From Glycine soja (lineage: Eukaryota > Streptophyta > Magnoliopsida > Fabales > Fabaceae): a stretch of 64,000 bases of DNA. How positions within the stretch are numbered: position 1 is the first letter of the stretch; each line of letters starts with the position of its first letter. The stretch spans positions 8,997,198 through 9,061,197 of the forward strand of contig NC_041020.1 of NCBI RefSeq assembly GCF_004193775.1, written 5' to 3'. The notes beneath the pieces were generated by a model, which saw only the letters and a list, made by a program, of their open reading frames with translations, was not told the DNA's origin and searched no databases. Positions 1 through 10,318 of this stretch are shown piece after piece. The position numbers were made by a program, and so were the translations under genes.

Positions 1-110
1 AGTCTTGAATCTTGATCTTGATTCCTGAGATCTTGAACCTTGAATCTTGATTCTTGAGATCTTGAACCTTGAATCTTGATTCTTGACTCTAAACTTTCTT
101 CTTGAGTCTT
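1..110. repeat. 29-bp tandem repeat
   Basis: The first 110 bases consist of imperfect copies of a unit containing TCTTGAACCTTGAATCTTGA; the clear copies begin near 31 and 60, giving a period of 29 bases. Looser CTTGAGTTGTTCTTTGATT repeats continue to about 200. The array lies just upstream of the Athila-like ORF and may belong to that element's spacer. It may extend beyond the window start. Confidence 0.7.
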
Positions 111-561
111 GAATTCTTCTTGATTTACTTGAGTTGTTCTTTGATTGATCTTTGATTCACTTGAGTTGTTCTTTGATTAATCTTTGAGCTTTTTGTCATC
201 AGCTTTGTCATCATCTTTTGTTATCATTATTGTTATCATCAAAACACCTTTGAATCACCTTTGATTCACCATGAAGCTTTGCTTCTACAACAAGGAGGTT
301 TACCTTAGAAGAAGCATGGAACAGATACGTCGACAACGTCCTCGGCCGGAACATCCTATAGAAGCAAGATATTTTGATGTTTTGATGATGCCAAAGGATC
401 AAGTGCTTCTCAAGTTTTATTCAAGACAAGAATCCAAGAAAATCAAGATATATGATCAAGTTGATCTCTAGAATCTTAGGAAGAAGTTTCCAAATTGAAA
501 AGGCAAAAGGTTTGGCCAAAGAATTTTATCTAAATCATTTTAAATTGAGATTTACTCTCTG

Positions 562-870
562 GTAATCGATTACAAGAGGATGTAATCGATTACCAGTGGC
601 CAATATGCTTTCTGAAAAGGTTTTAAAAGGTTTTAAATATTTTAGAAAGCATGTAATCAATTACACATGGCTTGTAATCGATTATCAGAGGTTTGGAACG
701 TTTTAAAACAGCCATAAGAAATTTGAATTTAAATTTCAAAGTTGTGTAATCGATTACAGTAAGTTGGTAATCGATTACCAGTGTTTAAATATTCAAATTT
801 CAAATAAGAAGAGTCATAACTCTTCAGAAGTAACTGTATAATCGATTACATCATTATTGTAATCGATTAT
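562..870. repeat. Four pairs of GTAATCGATTAC palindromes
   Basis: Eight copies of the 12-base palindrome GTAATCGATTAC (some with one or two changes) occur as four pairs: 562/582, 653/674, 746/767 and 838/859. Start-to-start distances within pairs are 20, 21, 21 and 21 bases, about two helical turns. The inverted related LTR has comparable pairs between 33510 and 33820. The regular phasing suggests a paired protein-binding site in the LTR, which is inference. Confidence 0.85.
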
Positions 871-940
871 CAGTGAGGATTTTCGAATATAACTCCCAAC
901 AGTCACATATTTTCAAATGTTTTTGAATGACCATCAAAGG

Positions 941-952
941 CCTATATATAAG
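941..952 (+). promoter_or_regulatory. TATA box of the family A LTR
   Basis: CCTATATATAAG lies downstream of the palindrome pairs and is conserved in the inverted copy (CTTATATATAG near 33427). The position, after the palindromes and before a pyrimidine-rich stretch, fits the U3/R boundary of an LTR promoter. Confidence 0.6.
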
Positions 953-3321
953 TGACTTGGAATACGAAAATTCTTGAGAGTTTTTATTGCCCAAAAAGTC
1001 TTATCCTCTCAAAAGATTAAGAGAGTTTTTCTGAACTGAAATGTCTTATCCTCTCAAAAAGGATTCTTTGGTCAAACACTTTTATATTCAATAAGGAATC
1101 TTGATTGATCTTCAACTGTAATATCTTTCTCTTTCAAGAGAGATTTCTTCTTCTCTTCTTCTTACTTCTAAAAAAGGATTAAGAGACCGAGGGTCTCTTA
1201 TTGTAAAGGATTCCTGAACACAAGGGAAGGGTTGTCCCTGTGTGGTTCAGACTTTGTAAAAGGAGTTTTACAAAGAGAGTGGAAAATATCAAGTGGGTTG
1301 CTTGAGGACTGGACGTAGGCACGGGAAGTGGTCGAACCAGTATAAATCAAGTTTGCATTTCTCTCTTCCCTTAAACTTCTTTTATTTATTTCTATTTATC
1401 TTTAGCTTTAAAGAAGTTTATTTTGAATTGTCTTTTGAGTAATTCATGTTAAGGGTGCATTGTTAATCCAAAAAGAGAGAGTGAAATTTTAATTGGAGAA
1501 TAGTCTTTGTATCTTAATTCAACCCCCCCTTCTTAAGATAACTGAGGCCATTTGTCTAACACATCCTTCCGGAGAGGAATGTCAAGCTCTATATCACGGA
1601 GTTTGATGAGTTTAGAAGGCAGTTGGAGAGGCGCAACCTGGACAAGTGTCTCACCAACTTAGCTGATGGCAGTATTGATGTAGCGGTGGTCAAGGAGTTC
1701 CACGCGAACCTCTATGACCCTAAAGATAACTGACCAAAGCAGGTGAGAGTGAGAGGGCACTTGATAAAGTTCGATGCGGACACCCTCAACACATTTCTAG
1801 AGACCCTAGTGGTATTGGAGCCTGGGGAGACCATCCCCACATATTCTAGATTTTGCAGACTGAGGATGGATCCTCAAGAGATAGCGGCTTGCCTCTGTAT
1901 TCCCGGTAGGGGATTTGTTCTAAATGTTGAAGGCATGTCGTGGAAGCTACTAAGGAGAGACCTCACCACCTTAGTACAGACTTGGAGTGTGCTATCATAT
2001 TCTAACCTCGCCCCTACATCTCATACATCTGACCTGAACTTGGACAGGGCATAGTTAGTTTATAGGTTGGTGATGAGGATGGACATGAACATTGGAGCAT
2101 TAATTTCAGGACAAATCTCACTCATTGCTCAGTCCAACTCCTCTAGGTTGGGATTTCCTGCCTTGATCACAGCTCTCTGTAAGGCAAAAGGAGTCATTTC
2201 TTATTCCCTCTCTTATGAATCACTGAGCCCAACCATTAATTTGGCATATATCATGAAAAATTGTTGGAACCTGGATGAAACTTCGGTCTACTTTCCAAGG
2301 ACTCGCAAGGCTAGGGCCAGAGCAGCTGAGATCCCTTCCTCATCCACTCCTCAGGACCTTCTTGTACCCACTTCTGCTCCACCACCAGCTCCAGCTCATC
2401 CAGGACCTTCCATAGACCTTATCATGGCGATGCTCCAAAGCTTATACCAGGGACAGTACCTGTTGATGCAGAATTTTCAAAACTTAGCTCAGCATTAATC
2501 GCTCATATCCTTGGAGGAGTTCACTCGGCAGGTGGCCTAGTCAGGAGCTCAGCCTTATCCTATTGGAGAGGGTGAGGCCTCCGCAGCCTAGGAGCCTCAG
2601 CCACATCAGGATGAGTCTTCCTTGTCTTCAGAGTCAGAGACCGTACCACCAGAGCCATTCATCTATGAGGCAGATCCAGGCACCACACTAGAGGAGACTC
2701 AGGAGGCTGCTACACCAGAGATTACCCCACAGCAAGCAACAGAACCTTCCATACCGGTTCTGGATTTGTCTTCACCACAACTATCCCAGGAGCCATCTAC
2801 ACCTGTCCTGGGCTTGTCATCCCCCACTACTTCACCAGCAGGCACCCCAGTGCTTCACCTCACAGATGAAGAGGAGGATACCATGGACCAGGACCAACTA
2901 AAAGACCAGCGGCATGATTTCTATGCTCCTGTCTTTTGAACAATTATAATTATTATTATGTTTTCAGTATAGTTTTCATATAGTTTACAATGGGTTTTTA
3001 GTTAATAATTCTTCTTTTTGAATGATCTTGATGCATGTTTTAAAGCATATTGAATAGTTTAACTTGCTTTGCAAGTATGCAGTGTTTGGTAAATATTTTT
3101 TTTCGGAAAAATTAGTTTGTGATTGATTGCATGATATAGATGAAGTATGATGGTTAATCTTAGGTTTCAAATGAGCATGCATTGTTTAGAAGAGAAAGGA
3201 CAAGAAATTAGGATCATGACTGAAAATGTTAGTTAGTTGGATAGATTGATTGTGAAGGAACGCATTAACCATAACCCGGTGAGTGTGTGAACCTTAAATG
3301 TTGAAAGAATGACTAGCATTG

Positions 3322-4171
3322 TGATGGAAGCTTGCTTGTGGGGCTTCTATGGAGGTTGGATCTTTGAGCTTCAATGAGGTCCTTTAATGGTGATTTTCCA
3401 CCATGGAGATGCTGCGGAAGACAAAGGAGAAGAGGTGAGAGGAGGCTCCATCCACTAGGGAATAAGCCATGGAAGAAAGAGCTTCACCACCAAGATGAGC
3501 CTTGGATAAGAAGCTTGGAAGGATGCTTCAATGGAGGAAAAGACAGAGGGAGACAAAGAGAGAGGGGGGAGCACGAAATTGAAGGAATAAAAGAGGGAGA
3601 GAAGTGGAACTTTGAAGTATGTCTCACAAGACTCTCATTCATCAAAGTTACAACAAGTGTTACACATGTTTCTATTTATAGACTAGGTAGCTTCCTTGAG
3701 AAGCTTTCTTGAGAAAACTTCCTTGAGAAGCTTCTTTGAGAAAACTTCCTTGAGAAGCTAGAGCTTAACTACACACACCCCTCTAATAACTAAGCTCACC
3801 TCCTTGAGAAGCTTCCTTGAGAAGATTCCTAAAGAAGCTAGAGCTTAGCTACACACACCCCCTATAATAGCTAAGCTCACCCCCATGCCAAAATACATGA
3901 AAATATAAAAAAAGTCCCTATTACAAAGACTACTCAAAATGCCCTGAAATACAAGGCTAAAACCCTATACTACTAGAATGGGCAAAATACAAGGCCCAAA
4001 AGAAGGAAAAACCAATTCTAACATTTACAAAGAAGAATGGATCCAACCTTGACCCATGGGCTCAAAAATCTACCCTAAGGTTCATGAGAACCCTAGGGCC
4101 TTCTTTAGTAGCTCTAGCCCAAGCCTCTTGGAGTCTTCTATCCAATACCCTTGGGGGGTAGGATTGCATCA
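3322..4171. mobile_element. 850-bp LTR-like insertion, unknown family
   Basis: The block starts TGATGGAAGC and ends GGATTGCATCA, so its outer five bases form an inverted TGATG/CATCA. Identical CATTG copies flank it (3317-3321 and 4172-4176), the size of an LTR-retrotransposon target duplication. Inside are purine-rich sequence and repeated CCTTGAGAAGCTT units around 3690-3850 but no recognisable protein. A solo LTR or a small non-autonomous LTR element are the likely readings. It interrupts the 3' untranslated region of the Athila-like element. Confidence 0.7.
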
Positions 4172-4431
4172 CATTGAGTAATGATGTTTGCATGAATCTT
4201 TGAAATATGGAATGGAATGTATGGAATTGAGAATGATGAATGCTATGATTGTATGAAATAGCTACTTGGCCAAAAAGCTTACCTAATACATTAATGTTAT
4301 ATCCTTTGCACCCACATTTGAGCTGAAGAATTGAATTGTTTAAACTGAACCTCAAGCCTTAAAATGTCATCTCCATATACCTTATCTTAGGTTATAGGAG
4401 AGCAATAGGATTCAAAGTAATTTGCCCCAAA

Positions 4432-4447
4432 TTTGGGGGAGTTTGTT
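4432..4447 (+). other. Upstream polypurine-tract-like motif
   Basis: TTTGGGGGAGTTTGTT here is repeated at 5111-5126, where it directly precedes the 3' LTR. A second tract upstream of the main one is seen in some Gypsy elements; it may instead be a fragment of an older LTR junction. Confidence 0.5.
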
Positions 4448-5110
4448 GGGTAGCCAAGTTATAAGGGTAAGAAATACTAGCACACACAGCAAATAAGTAA
4501 ATAGATTGTAAAAAAAAGAAAAAAAGAGAGCACTGTAAGTTTTAAATAAAAGGTGTGTGTGCTATTAGAATAAAGCTAAGTACAAAGGGAAAGTGAGTTG
4601 AGTTGAAAATGTACATAAAAAAATGTTTAATTTTAGGATTTGTGCTCTCCTATAATTTAAGCTTTTGAATCTTAGAAAAACCATTGTTTATTGTAGCCCA
4701 GCCTCACTATAATCCTATAAAAGTCCTTTTGATTCAATTTATCCATTCCTAACTGTATGCCATGAGATGAAGTGCAAAGGTTGGACCTCATGTTAGTTGT
4801 TAATTATTGATTAGCTTAAACACTTAAGCTTGAGTGAAATAGTGACTGTGAGACACTGGTTAGGCATCCTTCCTTGAAATCTGTTTGCTGATTAGTTTCA
4901 TTCAGTTGTGTTGTTTAATAAAAATGCTCTTATCTCTGAAAAGCTGCATGTCTTGTGAAAAAACCTTTGATTGAGTCATTGTATAGATTTCTTATCATAT
5001 GATTAATGTTTTGGAAGCAAACACCCTTTGTAAATAATCACTGCATTATTTTTGCACTTGAGGACAAGTGAGTTGTTCTTTATTTGCTTGAGGACAAGCA
5101 AAATGGTAAA

Positions 5111-5120
5111 TTTGGGGGAG
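5111..5120 (+). other. Polypurine tract
   Basis: TTTGGGGGAG ends two bases before the TGTTAG start of the 3' LTR. It is the usual priming site for plus-strand synthesis in LTR retrotransposons, and its place here supports the LTR start at 5123. Confidence 0.7.
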
Positions 5121-5122
5121 TT

Positions 5123-6500
5123 TGTTAGTCGTATTATATGACTAACTTTTGTATAGAAAATTTTGATAATTATATAGAATTCCTCCAAGTTACAGTTCTT
5201 TTTGTAGGATTGTACATACTTTTGGTTAATAAATTGATCATTAATCATTATAATCTTCTGCTTGCAATTAATGTAAATGTCAATTCTATTTCAGGTGAAA
5301 AAGGAGATTTTTGAAGTGCTGAATCTAGTGTCTCACTAAGCCTGGTTTGTGCCCTTAGCGAGTATGTCCCGCTAAGCGGGGCACTAGTGTGCTCAGCGAG
5401 ACACAAGAATCTGGAAGAGAATCTACCTTCCAAGCATGCGCTCAGCATGTTGTCGCTGGCTAAGCGAGTCATCCGTCATCTTCCAGGCTAAGCGCGAGAT
5501 TGGTGTTGAGCCACAATTCACTAATGCGCGCTAAGTGCGAGATTGGCGCTCAGTGAGAGGCCACCGACATGATTTCCATATAAAACTTGAACACACAGAA
5601 TTGGAGGGGAGTTTTGAGTGTGCGGACCCAGAGGCAACTGAGCAAACCAAAGGAGGCATCTTGAAGAGCTTTGAAGGAGTTTTTGAGAGATTGTGAGGTT
5701 TTTAGAGGTGGAGGAGACATCCCCACCACTTTGTACTTTTTCAATTTCTCTTCTTCTCTTATTTAAACTTGTAAAGAGGAGTTTCCTTGCAATGGAAGGC
5801 TAAATCCTCAGTTGGTAACTTCTACAGAGTAAATGATGTAAAATCTTTCATATCTATTTAACAGTGTTTTCATGTGTTCTTTGTTCCTATGGGCCTTTAA
5901 TTCTCGCATGTTTTTGTCTTATTCACGCAAACACATGTGTAGTTAGGATCATCCTCATTGGGAAATGGTTTGATCCTTAGAACTTGATAGGACAAGGCTA
6001 ATTTATCGTATATCTGGACACAGAGTGCGGTAACTTGGTTTTTCGGTATGCTATAACCGTAATGCTGTCCGGTTAGGCTAAGTTCAACAAGAGACATCTG
6101 AGAACGAAGTCTAGTTAGGATTATACTAAACTCACAAGACATCGGGGTTTAGTAGTTAGGACCTCAGCATAGAATACATGAGCACTGTTAAGTAGAGAAA
6201 TATTCTTAAATTACATCAAAATACCCTACACGTTCACATATTTGTTTTCACACACCATTACTCACTTTACTCGCTTTCATTTAGACTAAATCGTACTTTT
6301 ATTTATCTTTTCAACCATTAGTTGTATCACCAACGTCTGCTCGCCAAACGACAACTTTTACCAAGTAAAATGAGTTCCCTGAGATCGATACTCGGTATTC
6401 TTACCATTTTAATACTACTTGTGTGCCCCGGTACACTTGTCGGGCAACGATCACTTATCTTCATTCATCTATGACCACATATTGGCTCATTAACCTAACA
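5123..6500 (+). repeat. 3' LTR of the Athila-like element
   Basis: The LTR begins TGTTAGTCG after the polypurine tract and ends CCTAACA, so the ends are the inverted pair TGTTAG/CTAACA. It contains several GCTAAGCG motifs (one a palindrome, CCCGCTAAGCGGG, near 5370), a TATA-like CATATAAAA at 5577-5585, and a GTGCCCCGGTACAC palindrome near its end. Length is 1378 bp. The right end is judged from the terminal inverted sequence only. Confidence 0.7.
5577..5585 (+). promoter_or_regulatory. TATA box of the Athila-like LTR
   Basis: CATATAAAA lies about 450 bases into the LTR, with GCTAAGCG motifs upstream, a plausible start for retrotransposon transcription. Only the motif and its place support this. 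Confidence 0.45.
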
Positions 6501-7831
6501 ACGCTTACCTTTGGTTCACATGCTAGATGGGGTCAAGTTTTTATATTGGATGCTCTTTCTAGATACAAGGCAACTGATGCTCGTGATTAAATAAATATAA
6601 GTATGTAATTAAAGAGTATTTATTTTCATTTATTTTAAAAGTATATATTACATCAATTTGATGTAATTTAATGGAATAATAAATAATTTTAGAATAATAT
6701 AATAATTTTGATTATATATATAATCAAATTGTAGATTTTACAATAAAATTATTTAATAAGCAGTTATTAAATAAAGTAATAATTAAAGTAGTTTATAGCA
6801 ACGTAAAATATGCATAACTTTGTTGCTTTGGCTTGATACACCTCAAGCTACTCTTGCTTCCCTTGTAGCAGAGAATAGATTCTGCGTATAATACCATAAT
6901 GAATAGCTCTAGGCTCTAGCAAATGGTTGATGAGCAATGAAAGGAGAAGGGGAAGAGGGAGTGCTAATATATGTTGTGATTAAATGATTCTTATTGATAG
7001 TTTTCATTTTTTATCATAAGATATAACCTCAGTTAACTTAATTTTTTTATTGATAAATATTAATTTTTAGAATATTAATTTTGTTAGTAAAAAAATCAAA
7101 TCCATAATTTTTTTCTTTTTTTTTCTTTCTCCTTAATCATCCAATCTACCTTATAATTCCATCTCCTTAACATACTAAATATATATGTTTTCTTGATTTT
7201 GCGTCATTCAGTTGGCAATATAAGTTGATAACTTAATTTTACATTTTATCTTTTCCCACACGTAAACACAAAAAACTTGAACTTACAAGTTCAAGGTGTT
7301 TGACATAAGAAAATTATTCTTGGAGGAAAATAGTGTGTATACCGATTACCAAGTCATATATTATGTACGAGAAGAATAATTTTAAATTCTTCTATAATTT
7401 TTTTTTCTTTTTAAATACTCTTATTTATTGTGTAAAAAGAATATTTAACATTTTTATATTTTCAAAACATTAAATATATTTAATTTTTATTTAATGTTTT
7501 TGTAAATTATTAATAAAACCAATAAAAAAATACACATGAGGTAAGGAATTTCTTAAGCATGCTTATGCGCACTATTATCTATCTTGAAGGTTTGACAACT
7601 AATTAGTAGAACTTCAACTAATTAAGCTGCATTTGTAAACTTTGATGATTGTCACATATGGAATGATAGATAGATGATGAATCTCTTTTGGCTATGTACG
7701 TTGTGACGCACTTGGCCAACCCAAAGAGGTTTAGTTGAGGTTTCGTTGTTTGAGCCTTTTTTTTCCTTCTTCTTCTTTATGCTTTGTTGGGTTTTGAGAA
7801 CTTTGGAATTCACCCGGTTCAAGGAAGTAGC
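6501..7831. other. AT-rich sequence without recognised genes
   Basis: This flank of the Athila-like LTR is very AT-rich, with long runs of T and A. No coding region, RNA gene or clear element boundary was found. Confidence 0.6.
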
Positions 7832-7940
7832 ATGGTAGGAGCTGCTGCACCGCCACCCAATACGCAAGAGTTTCAGCCACACCCTGTGAAAGATCAACTT
7901 CCAAATGTTGCATACTACATCACTAGTCCTCCTCCATGGC
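7832..7940 (+). pseudogene. Nucleobase-ascorbate transporter, orphan first exon
   Basis: Codons from the ATG at 7832 give MVGAAAPPP followed by QPHPVKDQLPNVAYYITSPP and PWR, then a GTGAGT splice donor at 7941. The family (plant NAT proteins, membrane carriers of purines, uracil or related compounds) typically starts with such an Ala/Pro-rich segment, the HPxKDQLPxVxYCITSPPPWP motif and an exon boundary at this point. The next expected segment, the first membrane helix (EAILLGFQHY), was not found downstream to 9635, so this is a first exon without its gene. The usual Cys of the YCIT motif is Tyr here. Truncation by repeat insertion or capture of a fragment are both possible. Confidence 0.75.
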
Positions 7941-8269
7941 GTGAGTTCACTGCTTCATTCAACAACCCTTTTACAATTTTTATGTTAATTTGATAGATGA
8001 TTATTAACTGGTATTGTGGTGATGAATGGTGATGCTTTTTATTTTTATTTTTGGAAACATTGTTTTATGACCTTTTTTTTTCCTTGATTGGGAAGTAGAA
8101 ACCAAGTAGTCTTTTTATATGATTATTATTTATTTGTGTAACCAATGAAAAGGATCATACAGGTATGGAAATATGTTGATAGAATTTGTGATGTACATGT
8201 GCCCCTGATAAAACCAAGTAAATATTATGAACTAGAATTTACATTTAATACAGATATTTATGTCTATAG

Positions 8270-8322
8270 ATTCAGGATCCATGAAGGGATTTCCAAAGGA
8301 TGTTGACAAAGCTAAGTCTCAG
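8270..8322 (+). other. Possible 53-bp exon
   Basis: A stretch ending AAGTCTCAG before GTGAGA, and preceded by a pyrimidine-containing acceptor TCTATAG, could encode SGSMKGFPKDVDKAKSQ. It lies 330 bases after the NAT exon but is not recognised as NAT sequence. Both splice sites look good; the identity is unknown. Confidence 0.25.
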
Positions 8323-9635
8323 GTGAGAACAAGGTTGTACGTGATGCCCCTTTATACTTACAAAGCAACGGTATAAAATAACTTATACATTTATAATCAA
8401 TATTTACATTTATTTGATTAATATTTTTTGTATATATGATTTGCAAGCCGTCCCTAAAATATTTTTCTATCTACAATTTTAAATTAAAAGTTTTAAATAT
8501 ATTAAAAAATCCATATATTTATGTTATCATTAAAATAATTTTACATAAACTAAATTAAATTTGCTAATGTTTGTTTCATTTTTATAAATGTACTTTTTTA
8601 TTGGACAAGATAACCACTTTCAAACAAAATAAAGTTTTAATTTTCTAACAAATAATTTTATTTTAAAGGTTCTTTTAAGCTACAAAAAAGAAAATTGAAA
8701 AACAAAACTTCTACTTTTATTTTTAAGATCTTATTTTTTTCTCTAACTTAAAAATAGCTTTTAGGTAAAAGAAAAGTTGGACAAAACATACTCTAGAAAA
8801 TGTTTGAGTTAAGTAGGTGAGGGAGAAGAAAAAAGAAAATGGAGAAGAGAGTGAATAATTTTCTTATGAAGAAGCTTAATTAGGTTGGTGGCCTTTGTGA
8901 AGGAATAGAAGCACCAACACTTGGCCAAAATGGCCTTAGGTGCTTTGGAATAGAAACAAGAAACCAAATGGGAGGCAATAATGTGTTGTATCTTTGAATT
9001 TTCTAGCAAAGAAAACAAGGCCAAGTTAAGTGTAAAATGGCTAAGTTTGTGTCACCAAGCTTATATAGTGCTCATAGATCTTAGGTAATTTTCTTTAGCA
9101 CAAAAATTGACTCTTAATGATTGAATTTTATCTCTCCCTTGGTTGAATGGGATTTAGGGTTCGAAGGTCCTTTTGAAGGATTCATAGATGGTATGGGACT
9201 TAAGGGGATGGGGTTTTGTGCAAAAGGAGATAAGGGCTTGTGGTCAAAAGGTTTAGTTGTATGATGACTAAAGACTTTTTAAATATATTTTCCTTGACAA
9301 AATGAACTATAAGGGGACAATCAAAACAAGGTCTAGTTAGTAAGGAGTTTTTGAAATTTTTATGATCCAAAAATTGGCACATGAGACTTAAAAAATCAAA
9401 AAGGAAAAGAATTGAACTTTTCTTTTGGATAACACTTTGTTTATACAAATCATTGGTGTCAATGACTTTCGTCTAATGTATTTATGACATTGGAATCAAT
9501 TGGAATATTCAAACATAATTTTGAGTATTTGCGTGTTTTTGTTGGATTTTCAAGTTGTTCACAATGGGAGTAATTTCAAATTTCTAAGCTAAAGGTTTCT
9601 AGTCACGATATTGATGAAATTATAAAATTATTAGT
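8323..9635. other. AT-rich spacer, no gene recognised
   Basis: From 8323 to the CACTA element at 9636 nothing with a supported coding function is visible. The stretch 8800-9480 is purine-rich and less AT-biased, resembling repeat-derived sequence, but no boundaries or target duplication could be found. Confidence 0.5.
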
Positions 9636-9649
9636 CACTATTAGAAAAT

Positions 9650-10085
9650 AGGATTTTAACATTGGTTATTAAGGATTTTCAACATCGATTATTAACCGAT
9701 GTTGAAAGTACCAACGTTGAAAGTAATATCGTTAACATCGATTTTTCAAAATCGATGTTAACATAAAATTACAATATCGGTTATTTAAATAACCTATGTT
9801 ATATAGTAAGAATTATAAAAAAAAAGTCATATATCTTCATATCAACATCGGTTTTTACCAAAACCAATGTTGCTGGTAATAAAACAATATCTTAAAAACC
9901 GATGTTGTTTTCAGATAACAGACATCGGTTTTTGGTAAGAAACGATATTATTTTATTACCAGCAACATCAGTTTTATAGAAACCGATGTTGTTGATGAAG
10001 CTTAACATTGATTTTTAAAAAAATCAATTTTAATATATACATACAACATCGGTTTTTATTAAAAACTGATGTTATTTATTAAGAT
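9650..10085. repeat. Left subterminal repeats of CACTA element 1
   Basis: AACATCGGTTTT and its complement AAAACCGATGTT recur many times, often as close inverted pairs. In En/Spm-type elements such repeats bind the accessory protein that assists the transposase. Many copies here have decayed CG to CA or TG. Confidence 0.85.
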
Positions 10086-10318
10086 TTTTTTAATATACTG
10101 TCTGTTTTTTTAATAATCCCAGATTAACTTGCAAACTTAAAAGCATAACCACAACATATAATTTTCATTCTGTTTTCAAACAGTTTTTACTAGAAATTCC
10201 ATCAAAAATTTATTATTTACTATGAATTAAAATAATATTTAATGTTAAGGAGACGTGAATTGTAAAAAATGTAAAGTAACTAAACTAGAATTTCAAAATT
10301 GCTTAAACACTAATTATT

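Larger units (their letters stand above)
357..1561 (+). mobile_element. Solo LTR, family A (1205 bp)
   Basis: The sequence between two CATCC copies (352-356 and 1562-1566) begins TATAGAAGC, with TG mutated to TA judging from the related copy ending at 34027, and ends GTCTAACA. It holds no coding sequence. It carries four pairs of GTAATCGATTAC-like palindromes and a TATA box near 943, and ends with a pyrimidine-rich stretch. The 5-base target duplication and absence of an internal region identify a solo LTR left by recombination between two LTRs. It inserted in the env-position ORF of the Athila-like element. An inverted relative occupies 28560-34027. Confidence 0.9.
271..2939 (+). pseudogene. 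Env-position ORF, putative plant transposon protein, broken
   Basis: Skipping the LTR at 357-1561, one reading frame runs from about 275 to 2939. Recognisable pieces are EAWNRYVDNVLGRNI before the LTR and PERNVKLYITEFDEFRRQLE after it, then a conserved block (IKFDADTLNTFLET, RLMRM-type helix MRMDMNIGALI, SSRLGFPALITALCKA) and a Pro/Thr/Ser/Glu-rich tail ending in DDEEEDT-like acidic sequence. This matches the family annotated as putative plant transposon protein in legume genomes; its function is unknown. After the LTR all five stops lie in the same frame: TGA 1731, TAG 2052, TAA 2496, TAG 2538 and TAG 2589, so decay was by point mutation rather than frameshift. The ATG at 271 is one base out of frame, probably a single-base insertion. 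It cannot make a full protein. Confidence 0.75.
1..6500 (+). mobile_element. Athila-like Ty3/Gypsy retrotransposon, 3' portion
   Basis: This is the 3' part of an LTR retrotransposon; its 5' LTR, gag and pol lie beyond the window. In order it holds a decayed ORF in the position of an env-like gene, a long 3' untranslated region, a polypurine tract (TTTGGGGGAG at 5111-5120) and an LTR from 5123 (TGTTAG) to 6500 (CTAACA). The layout, an extra ORF followed by a long spacer and then the polypurine tract, is that of the Athila group, of which the soybean Calypso family is an example. Two later insertions (357-1561 and 3322-4171) sit inside. No matching 5-base target duplication can be tested because the left end is missing. 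The group assignment is inference from layout and motifs. Confidence 0.7.

Noticed and set aside
562..870. Repeated palindromes resembling a CRISPR array
   Set aside because: Spacing alternates between about 20 and 65-70 bases, the repeats lie within an LTR bounded by a target duplication, and the genome is a plant.
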